Source of the DNA: Glandiceps talaboti
Taxonomy: Eukaryota > Hemichordata > Enteropneusta > Spengelidae
Reading direction: 5' to 3'
Length of the DNA: 55,000 bases
NCBI RefSeq assembly: GCF_964340395.1
Contig: NC_135567.1
Coordinates: 16,585,306 to 16,640,305, forward strand
Below are positions 1 through 10,096 of the stretch, piece by piece. The translations under genes were made by a program, and so were the position numbers. The notes under the pieces are model-generated. The model saw nothing but the letters and a program-made list of their open reading frames with translations. It was not told where the DNA came from and made no database searches. Numbering within the stretch: position 1 is the stretch's first letter; every line of letters starts with the position of its first letter.

Positions 1-9
1 GTATGTATG

Positions 10-43
<34 letters not shown>

Positions 44-61
44 TGTATGTATGTATGTATG

Positions 62-95
<34 letters not shown>

Positions 96-190
96 TGTAT
101 GTATGTATGTATGTATGTATGTATGTATGTATGCATGTATGCATGTATGTATGTATGTATGTATGTATGCATGTATGCATGTATGTATGG
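1..190. repeat. (TATG)n microsatellite
   Basis: Nearly pure tetranucleotide array running in from the left edge. A few units carry T-to-C or G-to-A changes giving GCATG and TATATG variants, clustered near the right end. The reading frames through it (Met-Tyr-Val-Cys repeats) are repeat artefacts. Confidence 0.97.
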
Positions 191-489
191 TGGTATTTGA
201 ATGTGAATTGATTTGCTATACCACTGAAGTCTTGTATTTTCAATATATAGTTTAAATGTTGACATTACATGCATGACTATTGACAAACATTGTTCACATG
301 TGAAATGATCTTATTTAAATATAATGGAAGATTTCATTAAATTTGCATAAAATGACTTGAATTCTCTGTACCTAAAATAGAATATTACTACCTAGGCACA
401 TCATAAAAATAATAAAAATTTGATTTCTTGGTTAACACTATAACTTCTGCTTCTTGCACCTCAGATGCATTACTATGGGCCCGTACGAG
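191..489. other. AT-rich sequence, nothing recognised
   Basis: No splice-flanked open frame, RNA gene or repeat unit could be recognised between the microsatellite and the first minisatellite. Confidence 0.6.
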
Positions 490-1034
490 AATAAGTCAAC
501 CTTCCTGTCCTATTTTAACCATCTAGCATGAGGTAAAATATTATTACAGGTACTGGGAATAAGTCAACCTTCCTGTCCTATTTAAACCATCTAGCATGAG
601 GTAAAATATTATTACAGGTACTGAGAATAAGTCAACCTTCTTGTTCTATTTTGACCCTCTAGCATGAGGTAAAATATTATTACAGGTACTGAGAATAAGT
701 CAACCTTCTTGTTCTTTTTTGACCCTCTAGCATGAGGTAAAATATTATTACAGGTACTGAGAATAAGTCAACCTTCCTGTCCTATATTGACCCTCTAGCA
801 TGAGGTAAAATGCTATTGCAGGTACTGAGAATAAGTCAACTTTTTTGTCCTATTTTGACTCTCTAGCATGAGGTAAAATGATATTGCTGGTACTGAGAAT
901 AAGTCTACCTTCTTGTTCTATTTTGACCCTCTAGCATGAGGTAAAATGCTATTGCAGGTACTGAGAATAAGTCAACCTCCTTGTTCTATGTTGGCCCTCT
1001 AGCGTGAGGTAAAATGCTATTGCACATACCGAGA
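490..1034. repeat. 68-bp minisatellite, 8 copies
   Basis: The phrase ATAAGTCAAC recurs at 491, 559, 627, 695, 763, 831, 899 (as ATAAGTCTAC) and 967, an exact 68-bp period. Each unit continues through CTAGCATGAGGTAAAAT and ends in AGGTACTGAGA. Early copies share ATTATTACAGG and later ones GCTATTGCAGG, so the array has two subfamilies. Confidence 0.96.
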
Positions 1035-1272
1035 ATTCTCAGTACCTACACAAGTATTCCATTTAACTGATGCTAGAGGTTCTAAATAGAACCAACCTAT
1101 TCTCATGTGTACTTATAATAATAAAGCATCTGAAGTGGAAATTATGGCGTCAACCAAGAAAACAAAATTTAATGTTATCTTTATGCACCTAGATGGTAAA
1201 ATTCTCAGTACCTGCAAGAACATTTACCTCATGCTAGAGGGTCAGAATAGAACAAGAAGGTTGATTTATTCA
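1035..1272. repeat. Inverted copies of the 68-bp unit
   Basis: Reverse-complement copies of the adjacent minisatellite unit lie at about 1035-1107 (diverged) and 1199-1270 (ATTCTCAGTACCTGCA followed by CTCATGCTAGAGGGTC). The forward array and these inverted copies could fold into a large hairpin, suggesting the minisatellite expanded inside a foldback element. Confidence 0.85.
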
Positions 1273-1374
1273 TACACACACCTATAGTGATGTATATGTG
1301 AAGCATGTGGCATGGAAGTTTTGGTGTCTACCAATAAATTGAATGGTTTTTTTTCCTTATGATGCACTGACACA

Positions 1375-1647
1375 CATGCATACATACATACATACATACA
1401 TACATACATACATACATACGTACGTACGTACGTACGTACGTACGTACATACATACATACATACATACATACATACATACATACACACATACATACATACA
1501 TACATACATACATACATACATACATACATACATACATACATACATACATACACACACACATACATACATACATACATACACACATACACACATACATACA
1601 TACATGCATACATACGTAAGTATGTACGTACGTACGTATGTATGTAC
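1375..1647. repeat. (TACA)n / (CGTA)n microsatellite
   Basis: Tetranucleotide array in which a homogeneous block of CGTA units (1419-1447) interrupts CATA units, and a short CGTA block recurs near 1625-1640. Confidence 0.97.
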
Positions 1648-1877
1648 TGTCATGCATAATATTCTATTTCAGGTACCAAGAATTCTCATTCAGGTAACAC
1701 AAATTGTTATGTCATTCTGGACTCAAGCATTCTTAGGGTGGCCTGACTTAGTCTAAGTAAATCAAGAAGACCCCCCCCCCCCCCACAAAAAAAACCCCCA
1801 AAAATCTATAACTTATTCTATTAAATAATTGCATAGTACTAGTAAATATATTTATATTAAAACCAACAGACTGTTAC

Positions 1878-2217
1878 TTAAAGTGGCCATATGGATGAAA
1901 AAATGTTATTCATTTTGGATTTTTAATTGATAAAACATCTGTACATTGCAGTCATACTTGAGAAAAAAGTGAAACAAAGTCCATGTTTGTGATTGAAAAA
2001 AAGCTACAAAAACTCTCCAAATGCTTTTATTGTACGTACAAAAACCAAACATTTTTACACCTCAATTTATTGCAATTTATTGAGTTACAAACAAGAACCA
2101 AGTGGTATATCTTGTTTTACATAGTTTTTACAACTAGAGTTAAAGGGTAGTAAAGTTATTTTAGTAATTAAAAATCCAAAATAAAATATAAAATTCTCAT
2201 CCATATCACTACTTTAA
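1878..2217. mobile_element. Palindromic MITE, copy 1
   Basis: A 340-bp element starting TTAAAGTGGCCATATGGATG and ending in a diverged inverted version (CATCCATATCACTACTTTAA). The whole element is a long imperfect inverted repeat with its centre near GTACGTAC at about 2033. It has no coding capacity. It is the same family as the copy at 2352-2704; target-site duplications are not clear. Confidence 0.88.
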
Positions 2218-2351
2218 TACTAAAGTATTTCAACACATGTGTGATATCTGTTTGTGTACAATACGTATGGTGTTACATATGTTTAGCCGACAGGAAAAAT
2301 GTAAAAATAGTGCAAGAAAATGTGATAACATTTTACCACATACAAGTAACT

Positions 2352-2704
2352 TTAAAGTGGCCATATGGATGAGAATTTAGTATTTACTTTGGATTTTTAT
2401 TTGATAAAACAGCTTCACTATGTTTTTCTACTTGAAAATATAATGTGAAATAACATATACTAAACTCTTATTCGCAACTCAATAAACTGCAAAACATTAA
2501 ACGATGTGTAAAATGTTTGTTATTGTACATACAATAACAAACTTTTTACACTGTTTGCATCTTTTTGCAATGTATTGAGTTATGAACATAGACTTGGTAT
2601 ATGTTCTTTCGCTTTATTTTTTCAAGTACAAAAATATAGCGAAGCTGTTTTATCAAAAAAAATCCAAAATGAATACCAAATTCTCATCCATATGGCCACT
2701 TTAA
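2352..2704. mobile_element. Palindromic MITE, copy 2
   Basis: A 353-bp element bounded by TTAAAGTGGCCATATGGATG and its inverted copy CATCCATATGGCCACTTTAA. Inner arms also match in inverted orientation (ATAAAACAGCTTC against GAAGCTGTTTTAT) and the centre is TTGTACATACAA near 2525. An open frame at 2575-2841 lies mostly in the right arm and is not a gene. Confidence 0.93.
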
Positions 2705-3029
2705 CAACTGGTGTATATTGCTTTTATAATATTTCCAATTCAAAATATGTAATGTTCAAAGTATATTTGCATAAAGAGGAAAACTATGATGTGTCAATAT
2801 TGCTGCATATATTAATTCAAATATTTCTTAATTTACAGTAATTACTGAAACCAGTAAAATTGCATAAACCCAGTTTGAATATTTAGTGATTGTTTTATAT
2901 TTATACTTATAATTTAGTCTCAGTAGTAGTAATACACACTGTTTGGCACAATTTCCATAGTACTTACTAAATGTTGTTGTACTCTTATAGCATGTATGAT
3001 TGTCAAGAGGTCGACGAACCCTAAGTTGA
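2705..3029. other. Unique AT-rich sequence, nothing recognised
   Basis: No exon-like open frame with splice sites and no repeat could be seen between the MITE and the satellite. Confidence 0.55.
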
Positions 3030-4180
3030 GGAAACCCTTCCAGATACTAAGACATGTACATATTACTAAGTTGCTAGTGCCAGCCGAATGTTAGCACTGG
3101 GCTATTCTGATGTTAACATAGGACTGGTACAGACATTAACCCTTCCAGTTGCTAACACATACTGGTGAGGTGTTAGTGCCAGCCTAGTGTTAGCACTGAG
3201 CTAGTCTGGTGTTAACATAGGACTGGTACAGACATTAACCCTTCCAGTTGCTAACACATACTGGTGAGGTGTTAGTGTCGGCCTAGTGTTAGCATTGAGC
3301 TAGTCTGGTGTTAACATAGGACTGGTGCAGGTATTAACCCTACCAGTTACTAACACATACTGGTGAGGTGTTAGTACCAGCCGAGTGTTAGCACTGAGCT
3401 ATTCTGATGTTAACATAGGACTGGTGCAGACATTAACCCTACCAGTTACTAACACATACTGGTGAGGTGTTAGTACCAGCCTAGTGTTAGCACTGAGCTA
3501 TTCTGATGTTAACATAGGACTGGTACAGTCATTAATCCTACCAGTTACTAACACATACTGGTGAGGTGTTAGTACCAGCCTAGTGTTAGCACTGAGCTAG
3601 TCTGGTGTTAACATAGGACTGGTGCAGGTATTAACCCTACCAGTTACTAACACATACTGGTGAGGTGTTAGTACCAGCCGAGTGTTAGCACTGAGCTATT
3701 CTGATGTTAACATAGGACTGGTGCAGACATTAACCCTACCAGTTACTAACACATACTGGTGAGGTGTTAGTACCAGCCTAGTGTTAGCACTGAGCTATTC
3801 TGATGTTAACATAGGACTGGTACAGACATTAACCCTACCAGTTACTAACACATACTGGTGAGGTGTTCATACCAGCCTAGTGTTAGAACTGAGCTATTCT
3901 GATGTTAACATAGGACTGGTACAGACATTAACCCTACCAGTTACTAACACATACTGGTGAGGTGTTAGTGTCAGCCTAGTGTAAGCACTGAGCTAGTCTG
4001 GTGTTAACATAGGACTGGTACAGACATTAACCCTACCAGTTACTACCACATACTGGTGAGGTGTTAGTGTCAGCCTAGTGTTAGCACTGAGCTATTCTGA
4101 TGTTAACATAGGACTGGTACAGACATTAACCCTACCTGTTACTAACATATACTGGTGAGGTGTTAGTACCAGCCTAGCTC
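3030..4180. repeat. 99-bp satellite with 297-bp higher-order repeat
   Basis: TTAACATAGGACTGGT recurs at 3113, 3212, 3311, 3410, 3509, 3608, 3707, 3806, 3905, 4004 and 4103, an exact 99-bp period over about 11.6 copies. Diagnostic variants (GTGCAGGTATT, GTGCAGACATT, GTACAG) at 3311/3410/3509 repeat in the same order at 3608/3707/3806, giving a 297-bp trimer. Units contain the palindrome GTTAAC. The left-most partial unit is the most diverged. Confidence 0.97.
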
Positions 4181-4655
4181 TAGAACTGCAATAGACTAGT
4201 GCTAGCTAAGTAATTCTTTTGAGCTGTATTAGAGGTTTAATAAAAATTACAACAGATGTCACTCTCATAAACATTTTGCTATCCATGTATTTTAAATTCC
4301 TAATTTCTCTGAGTAACATCCTGAAAAATGAAACAACTTTGTCCATCTTAAAAAGTCAAGAAAAAAGCTGTATGAAATACATATAGATCCTTGATTTGTT
4401 TGAATATATTACAGATGCCTTGGCTTTGATTGGTTGAACATACAAATATGCAAATTGGAATGTATCACACACAGCCAATGGTTCACTGGCTGTCAAAACT
4501 ACTATTATTGGCCTGTCACCATTAGTCTACTACATCAACATGCAAATTAAATGTAAATCCCTGATTTGTTTGACAAAGATGGTAATTAGAATAATTAGAA
4601 TAGATCCGATTGGCTTACAAGCAGCTAGAATTAATTTGATTGGCTAATGATCACA
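4181..4655. other. 3' flank of the PCTP-like gene
   Basis: This stretch lies downstream of the PCTP-like stop codon on the minus strand. No clear minus-strand AATAAA was found close to the stop, so the transcript end is unknown. CTGATTTGTTTGA and similar words recur (4390-4410, 4560-4572), but no gene is visible. Confidence 0.5.
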
Positions 4656-6995
4656 TTATGATGATTTGGACTTCAGGTAATCAGGATAACCTCTGCAAGC
4701 TTTCTGCATATCAGACAGGAACTTGGGAACACCAGTCTGTAAAAAGGGAAAGAACAAAAAATAATTTGTTAGAATGAATGTACATGGATATTGGTTAATA
4801 GTTACAAATGGAAATATCTACTCACAGAGTCATCATTTCTTGAACCAAAAAAGGGATTTACTTCCAAGAATTTTTTTGACCCTGTGCGTAGGCATCGCGA
4901 TTGAGCCCTTTCGCCTTACGACCTCGGTCAGTAAAACCCATATCTGTAAAGATTATTTGTATATATTGCAGTTAGTTTTGAGGTGATGTCTGGGAGTGGA
5001 ACCAACTCCATGATTGAGAACATCAACTAAGTTTCTCGTAGTCTGGACTAGGTCATCAAATTGCCTGTAGTTGACTCACCTTTGCAGCCCAATTTATCAG
5101 CCATGTTGGAATCATTCCTTTAGGGTTGTCATAGTAATGCATAAATGCTGTGTACAGAAATATATGTTGTTATAGTTACTAACAAGATTTCAAATAAATA
5201 AAGAGATTTAATAGCTTTATTGAGAAATGTTCATAAAGTTTAGTAATCAACAGTAACTACATAATCACAGTACAGTTATAGTACATCACCTCTGTCATCT
5301 ACTACTACATAATCACAGTACCGTTATAGTACATAGAGTTACAGAAACCAAGTCATTAATGCCTGATACCCTATACATAGGGTGTAATTACATAGAGTTA
5401 CAGAAACCAAGTCATTAATGCCTGATACCCTATACATAGGGCGTAATTACATAGTGTTACAGAAACCAAATCACTAAATGGTTAAGAAATACCTTACCTT
5501 TTGTGCCGTTCTTGCCATCAGACCTGAGTACTAAACTCTGATGGAAATCATCAACCCTAATAACTCCACTTCTCTCTGGTTCACATGCAAATGGTTCACT
5601 CTTGCCTAGCACAGCCCATACATGGTTGTTGTCAATGTCAAACTCTCTTAACTGTCTCATATATACATACTGAATATCAAAGTTAAGGGAGAAGTTTGAC
5701 TATACGTGGAGAGGATAGTGATTGTAGAAAATGTTGACAGGTATATGATCTAGACTGGGATTAATAATAATAATAATAATCTTTATTTGTCCAAATAAAT
5801 TTGGAAATTTATTGAATGGTTGCCACAAGAGCAGTGCCCTAGTACCCTAGTACCCTAGTGTTGAAGTAGCAGGAGGAAACCATAGTACCCGGGGAAAACC
5901 TGCGTTGTTCAGCAGGGTCAAACTGAGCATCACCCTTCTTACATACAGACCTGGTTAAATTTGAAATCAAACCCAGCCGACACCTGGTGGGTTTGAACCC
6001 TGGCTGCAGAGGTAAGAGGCATACAAGCTAACCACACGACCACTGACAACTCCTTTTGGCTGACTTGAACAGATGGTAATAACAGAGAATGCAAATTAGT
6101 ATTTGTCAGAAACAAAACATTATAAAAAGGATACATCTCTTTTTGACATAGGAAATGGGAAATGGACTCTCCAGTAAACTCCGTTCTTTCCAGCTTCACT
6201 TATTTCTTTTAATTCTGTTGAAAGAGACAAAAAATCAAATCCACAAAACAATGGTGATACTTTTGTTTACTAGCAATATGAATAAATACAGACTGGAAGA
6301 GAGCCACCTAACTTGCTGTGAAAAACACAAAGGACACTTGTGTTCAGTGGCTCATCAGTAAAAATGCCCTCTTGTGAGTGAAGAGTCTTTCCTTGAGGAC
6401 ATTGAAATATAGTGAGTGAGTGAGTGAGTGAGTGAGTGAGTGAGTGAGTGAGGGACGGAGGGAGGGAGTGAGTGAGTGAGTGAGGGAGGGAGTGAGTGAG
6501 TGAGTGAGCGAGTGAGAGAGTGAGTGAGGGAGGGACATTAACTGTGGTCTTAAAATGCATATTGTTAAGCAGTACTAATGGGTGTGATATGTGCAATTTT
6601 TAATCCCCATTTTAACCTTGTACACTCTAGTTTTTGTCATCTTTTCATGTAATTTCATGAAAATTATATACTTTTTTAGGGCAGCCATACTATGTTTCTA
6701 ATAACCCAACTAACCATGTGTTTTTTTTTCAATCTGGAAATTTTGTTTTGGAATGTGAAGCCTTTTACGGCAGGTTTAGACAAAATCATGCCATTGACAG
6801 TACAATGGCAATGTGATGAATACATAATATAGAAAGCACTACTTTGTATTTCTTTCATCAGTGTTACCTGTATATATTGTACACTGACTGTATAGTGACT
6901 TGTAAGCCTGTTGGGCTGGGTAATTCCTTGTTTTGACTTGTTTTGCGGTTACTAATATGTTATGTGATTACATGTCACTCTAATAAACATACTAG

Positions 6996-7060
<65 letters not shown>

Positions 7061-7061
7061 G

Positions 7062-7097
<36 letters not shown>

Positions 7098-7194
7098 CAC
7101 CACCACCACCACCACCACCACCACCACCACCACCACCACTACTACTACCACCACCACCACCACCACCACCACCACCACCACCACCACCACCACA

Positions 7195-7244
<50 letters not shown>

Positions 7245-7257
7245 CACCACCACCACA

Positions 7258-7304
<47 letters not shown>

Positions 7305-9982
7305 CACTACTACTACCACCACCACCACCACCACCACCACCACTACTACTACTACTACCAGTCTAGAGTCTACATCTATGATTAAATCTGTACGGTATGC
7401 CATGACAGGGCGCCCTCACACATCAGTCAACCACATTCATAGATAGAACAGGCCAGTGAGGGTGGAGTGACGTGACATATCTTACAGTGTAATTGTACTG
7501 GACTCTCTGTAAACCAACAGATACCTACCACTAACATAACCGTCCCACTTTTTTCTATATTCAAGATCCATATAGACTTTAGCACAGGTTTCAGGTTCAA
7601 CCTCTTCTAAAACACCAAACGTTTTATACTCATATAGCCCCGACTCCTACAGACAAACAAAACAGACAAACAAAACAGAGTTAAGACGTCTTCTGAAATG
7701 GGACTCAAAATTTACAGTAGTTCCATGCACACAGAATACCAATTCTGGTCATGGGGCTACTATAATTTGCAGCTGGTAGTCCCATGCACACAGACTACCA
7801 ATTCTGGTCATGGGGCTACTATAATTTGCAGCTGGTAGTCCCATGCACACAGACTACCAATTCTGGTCATGGGGTTACCATAATTTGCAGCTGGTAGTCC
7901 CGTGTCCACAGACTACCAATTCTTGTCATGGGGCTACCATAATTTTCAGCTGGTAGTCCCATGCACACAGACTACCAATTCGTGTCATGGGGCTACCATA
8001 GTTTACAGCTGGTAGTCCCATGCACACAGACTACCAATTCTTGTCATGGGGCTACCATAATTTACAGCTGGTAGTCCCGTACCTACAGACTACCAATTCT
8101 TGTCATGGGGCTACCATAATTTGCAGCTGGTAGCCCACTCAGGCTACCACTGAGTATGCATGGTTTCAAGGATAGAAGATTAAGGGCATTATTTTCTGTT
8201 GTGTGACCGTCATGTATACCGTTACGAAACCGGAAACGCCACTTTTTATGCAGTGATATTAAAAACAGTATCCAATTTATACAAAACCTTGACCTTGGGA
8301 TATGTATTATTTTATACATGTATACCGGTATACATGAATACTTAGACGGTTATGTCACAGCAACAGTCTATTCCTATGGCAATGAGACTGGCACATGGAC
8401 TGATAGAAAAAAATGACTAGAGTTATCACCTGATGTGTATTTAACACATATACCAGTATGCATATATACTTATACTGGTATCCCATAGTAACCGTCTATT
8501 GCCATGACAACAACCACACCTAAAACTGACAGAATTTGGTTAAAGTTTAACGCTTTATTTACAATAAGGGTGTTCCCCTTGTTGATGATAAAATCTTTTT
8601 AAAAATATAACAATAAATTTCTTTTAAAAATCATAACAATACAATCAATTCCTTAAAAAGTAAAGCAATCCCATTTGTTTTAATAGTTTTCCAAAAATTA
8701 AATTCAACAAGAATTTTTGAATCTCTGCTTTTTCAAAGGCCAGTATCTGTGTGGCTGCTACCCATGGTATTGGGTAATAACACATCCGGTTTTATTTATC
8801 TGTTATTTTGTGTTTTCACTGAACGGTAGAGGAAAAGGGTCTGTTTACATGTAATTTCTCTAATGCTATGCTATGATAGTGATCATACCGATCGACGTGA
8901 GCATCTTAAGCCGTCTGCCAGCAGGACAAACTGCGTCTGAAATAACGGCAAATCACAAATTTATACTGATGTATGGGCTTGCATTGATAAAGAATGGAGT
9001 CCGATTCTCTGACTGCTTGAGTACGTCTTATAACATACGATGCAGTGCCCGTAACTATTGATTTATCACGGTGTGACGTAATCAACACAAAAAGGGAAAT
9101 TAAAAATAACACTTGGTAATAAAAAAAACGTTCTTATTACCCTTGAAATTGATTGCACTTTATCACTTTATCAAACACCATCAGTTTTTAAAACTGTTAA
9201 TTTACGTGTGATAGCTCCTGTTTTTTCCAACAACCGCGAAGTCCGCCGCGTACATACATGTACACTTCACCGCCTAGGCTATGCTCCATGGCCATGACCA
9301 TGGCCGCGTATGTGATGTAGTACTACGTGCAACTTGTAAACAGTAAAGGTAATTAATCTAAAACAACTAAAGTTTGTTGCATCAATAACATTCATTATTG
9401 TGAAGGACAGGTAAAATGCGTATAGTTTTTGTGATGTTGCGTGGTCTTTTTTACTTGTTTTATCCCATGTGCAGTGATGGCCTCAAAGTAATGACATTTG
9501 ACCTGAACAGCTGACGACAGCTCACCGGCCGCGCAAGTTAAACGCCGAATCGCGAAATAAACATTAAATCTCAAGTACTATTAAAGCTGGGGTGGGAAAC
9601 TTGAAACTACTACAGGAAAACGACACGGTGACGGTATTACTCCATTCCGGGACTTAATTTTGTCAAAGGTACGGGTCAGTACTAGCGCACGTGTTGACGT
9701 CGACCAGGCTGTAGTACACGTACACACGTACGCTCGGCGCTTGTCACGAGAACAATATGCTGCTGACAAGCGCTGGTCACCAGACACTCCGTAAAAAAAC
9801 CCCAAATTTATGTAATTAATATTACACACTTCCTTACCTCTCTGTACATTCTGTAAATCTTCACACCATGTGATTCCACAAAAAAAGTCATACCCTTCTA
9901 AATTAGGATTTTCAAGATCTTGGCATGCTTCAGAAAACTGTAATTCCGTGAACATCAGAGACAGAACTGGTTCGGCTGCCAT
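4656..9982 (-). CDS. PCTP: START-domain lipid transfer protein, PCTP (STARD2)-like, six exons
   Basis: Minus-strand exons read by eye, in transcription order: 9982-9838, 7646-7529, 6214-6135, 5669-5498, 5147-5080 and 4736-4656 (stop TAA 4658-4656). All introns have GT-AG borders. Phases of exons 2 to 6 agree (1, 0, 1, 0). The product, about 217-220 residues, matches vertebrate PCTP (about 214) along its whole length: SGLYEYKTFGVLEE, RKKWDGYV, HFPFPMSKRDYVY, SGVIRV, then MIPTWLINWAAKTGVPKFL at the end. The family consists of a single START domain that moves phosphatidylcholine between membranes in the cytosol; no signal peptide or membrane segment is seen. The start at 9982 (MAAEP) gives the family's usual N-terminus. 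Exon 1 ends at a strong donor (AGAG then GTAAGG) in phase 1, while exon 2 needs phase 0; a weak donor 10 bases earlier restores frame (217 residues), or a small exon is missed. STARD10 or STARD7 are less likely because of the short C-terminus. Confidence 0.9.
5225..5475. repeat. Short tandem duplications in PCTP intron (59-bp unit)
   Basis: ACAGAAACCAA recurs at 5341, 5400 and 5459 (59-bp period), and ACATAATCACAGTAC with a following TTATAGTACAT appears twice between 5259 and 5335. The array ends about 20 bases from the splice donor of the exon at 5498-5669. Confidence 0.85.
5762..6058 (-). mobile_element. tRNA-derived SINE
   Basis: Minus-strand SINE within the intron between exons 3 and 4 of the PCTP-like gene. 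It reads from a tRNA-like head with an A box (GGTCGTGTGGTTAGC) and B box (GGGTTCAAACCC), through a body containing GGTTTTCCCCGGGTACTATG and TTTCCTCCTGC, the central-domain style seen in many marine animal SINEs. It ends in a (TTA)n tail at 5762-5780. It also contains three tandem TAGGGTAC units. Confidence 0.85.
6410..6533. repeat. (GAGT)n microsatellite
   Basis: Tetranucleotide GAGT array with GAGG and GAGC interruptions, in an intron of the PCTP-like gene. Open frames on the other strand (Ser-Leu-Thr-His repeats) are artefacts. Confidence 0.96.
6995..7362. repeat. (ACT)n / (ACC)n trinucleotide array
   Basis: About 120 triplets in alternating homogeneous blocks of ACT and ACC, in the PCTP-like intron only about 170 bases from exon 2. 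It opens poly-Thr (plus) and poly-Val (minus) frames that are not genes. Confidence 0.97.
7700..8145. repeat. 59-bp minisatellite, about 7.5 copies
   Basis: GCTGGTAGTCCC recurs at 7772, 7831, 7890, 7949, 8008, 8067 and, diverged, 8126, an exact 59-bp period. Each unit includes CACAGACTACCAATTC and CATGGGGCTAC. It lies in intron 1 of the PCTP-like gene, starting about 55 bases from the acceptor of exon 2. Confidence 0.95.
8146..9837. other. Rest of PCTP-like intron 1
   Basis: Mostly AT-rich unique sequence, becoming richer in CpG from about 9230 to 9780 toward exon 1. I looked here for a small exon that would repair the phase between exons 1 and 2 and could not identify one. Confidence 0.5.
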
Positions 9983-10096
9983 GATACTAGAGTTTGTCGG
10001 ACTGCTTTGAACCAGTTGGAAACAAGGTCGATTGCTCGTAAACTGTTTGTATACAGCTATACCTGTCGCAAACCAGCCGTTGAATAGTGATATCAT

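Noticed and set aside
490-1034. CRISPR array
   Set aside because: Whole 68-bp units are conserved with no unique spacers, and the genome is eukaryotic.
3030-4180. Telomere-like words (TTAACCCTA) in the 99-bp satellite
   Set aside because: They occur once per 99-bp unit and are not tandem TTAGGG repeats.
5985-6058. Functional tRNA gene
   Set aside because: A and B boxes are present, but they are followed by a SINE body and (TTA)n tail and the acceptor stem is not paired.
6270-6596. Ser-Leu-Thr-His repeat frame
   Set aside because: GAGT microsatellite read on the minus strand.
6943-7446. Poly-Thr and poly-Val open frames of more than 140 codons
   Set aside because: They are the ACT/ACC array read in frame; it lies in an intron of the PCTP-like gene.
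9983-10096. Upstream in-frame extension of PCTP exon 1 (start MISLFNG)
   Set aside because: Family proteins begin about 20 residues before the FxEAC region; MAAEP at 9982 fits, and the extension resembles nothing in the family.
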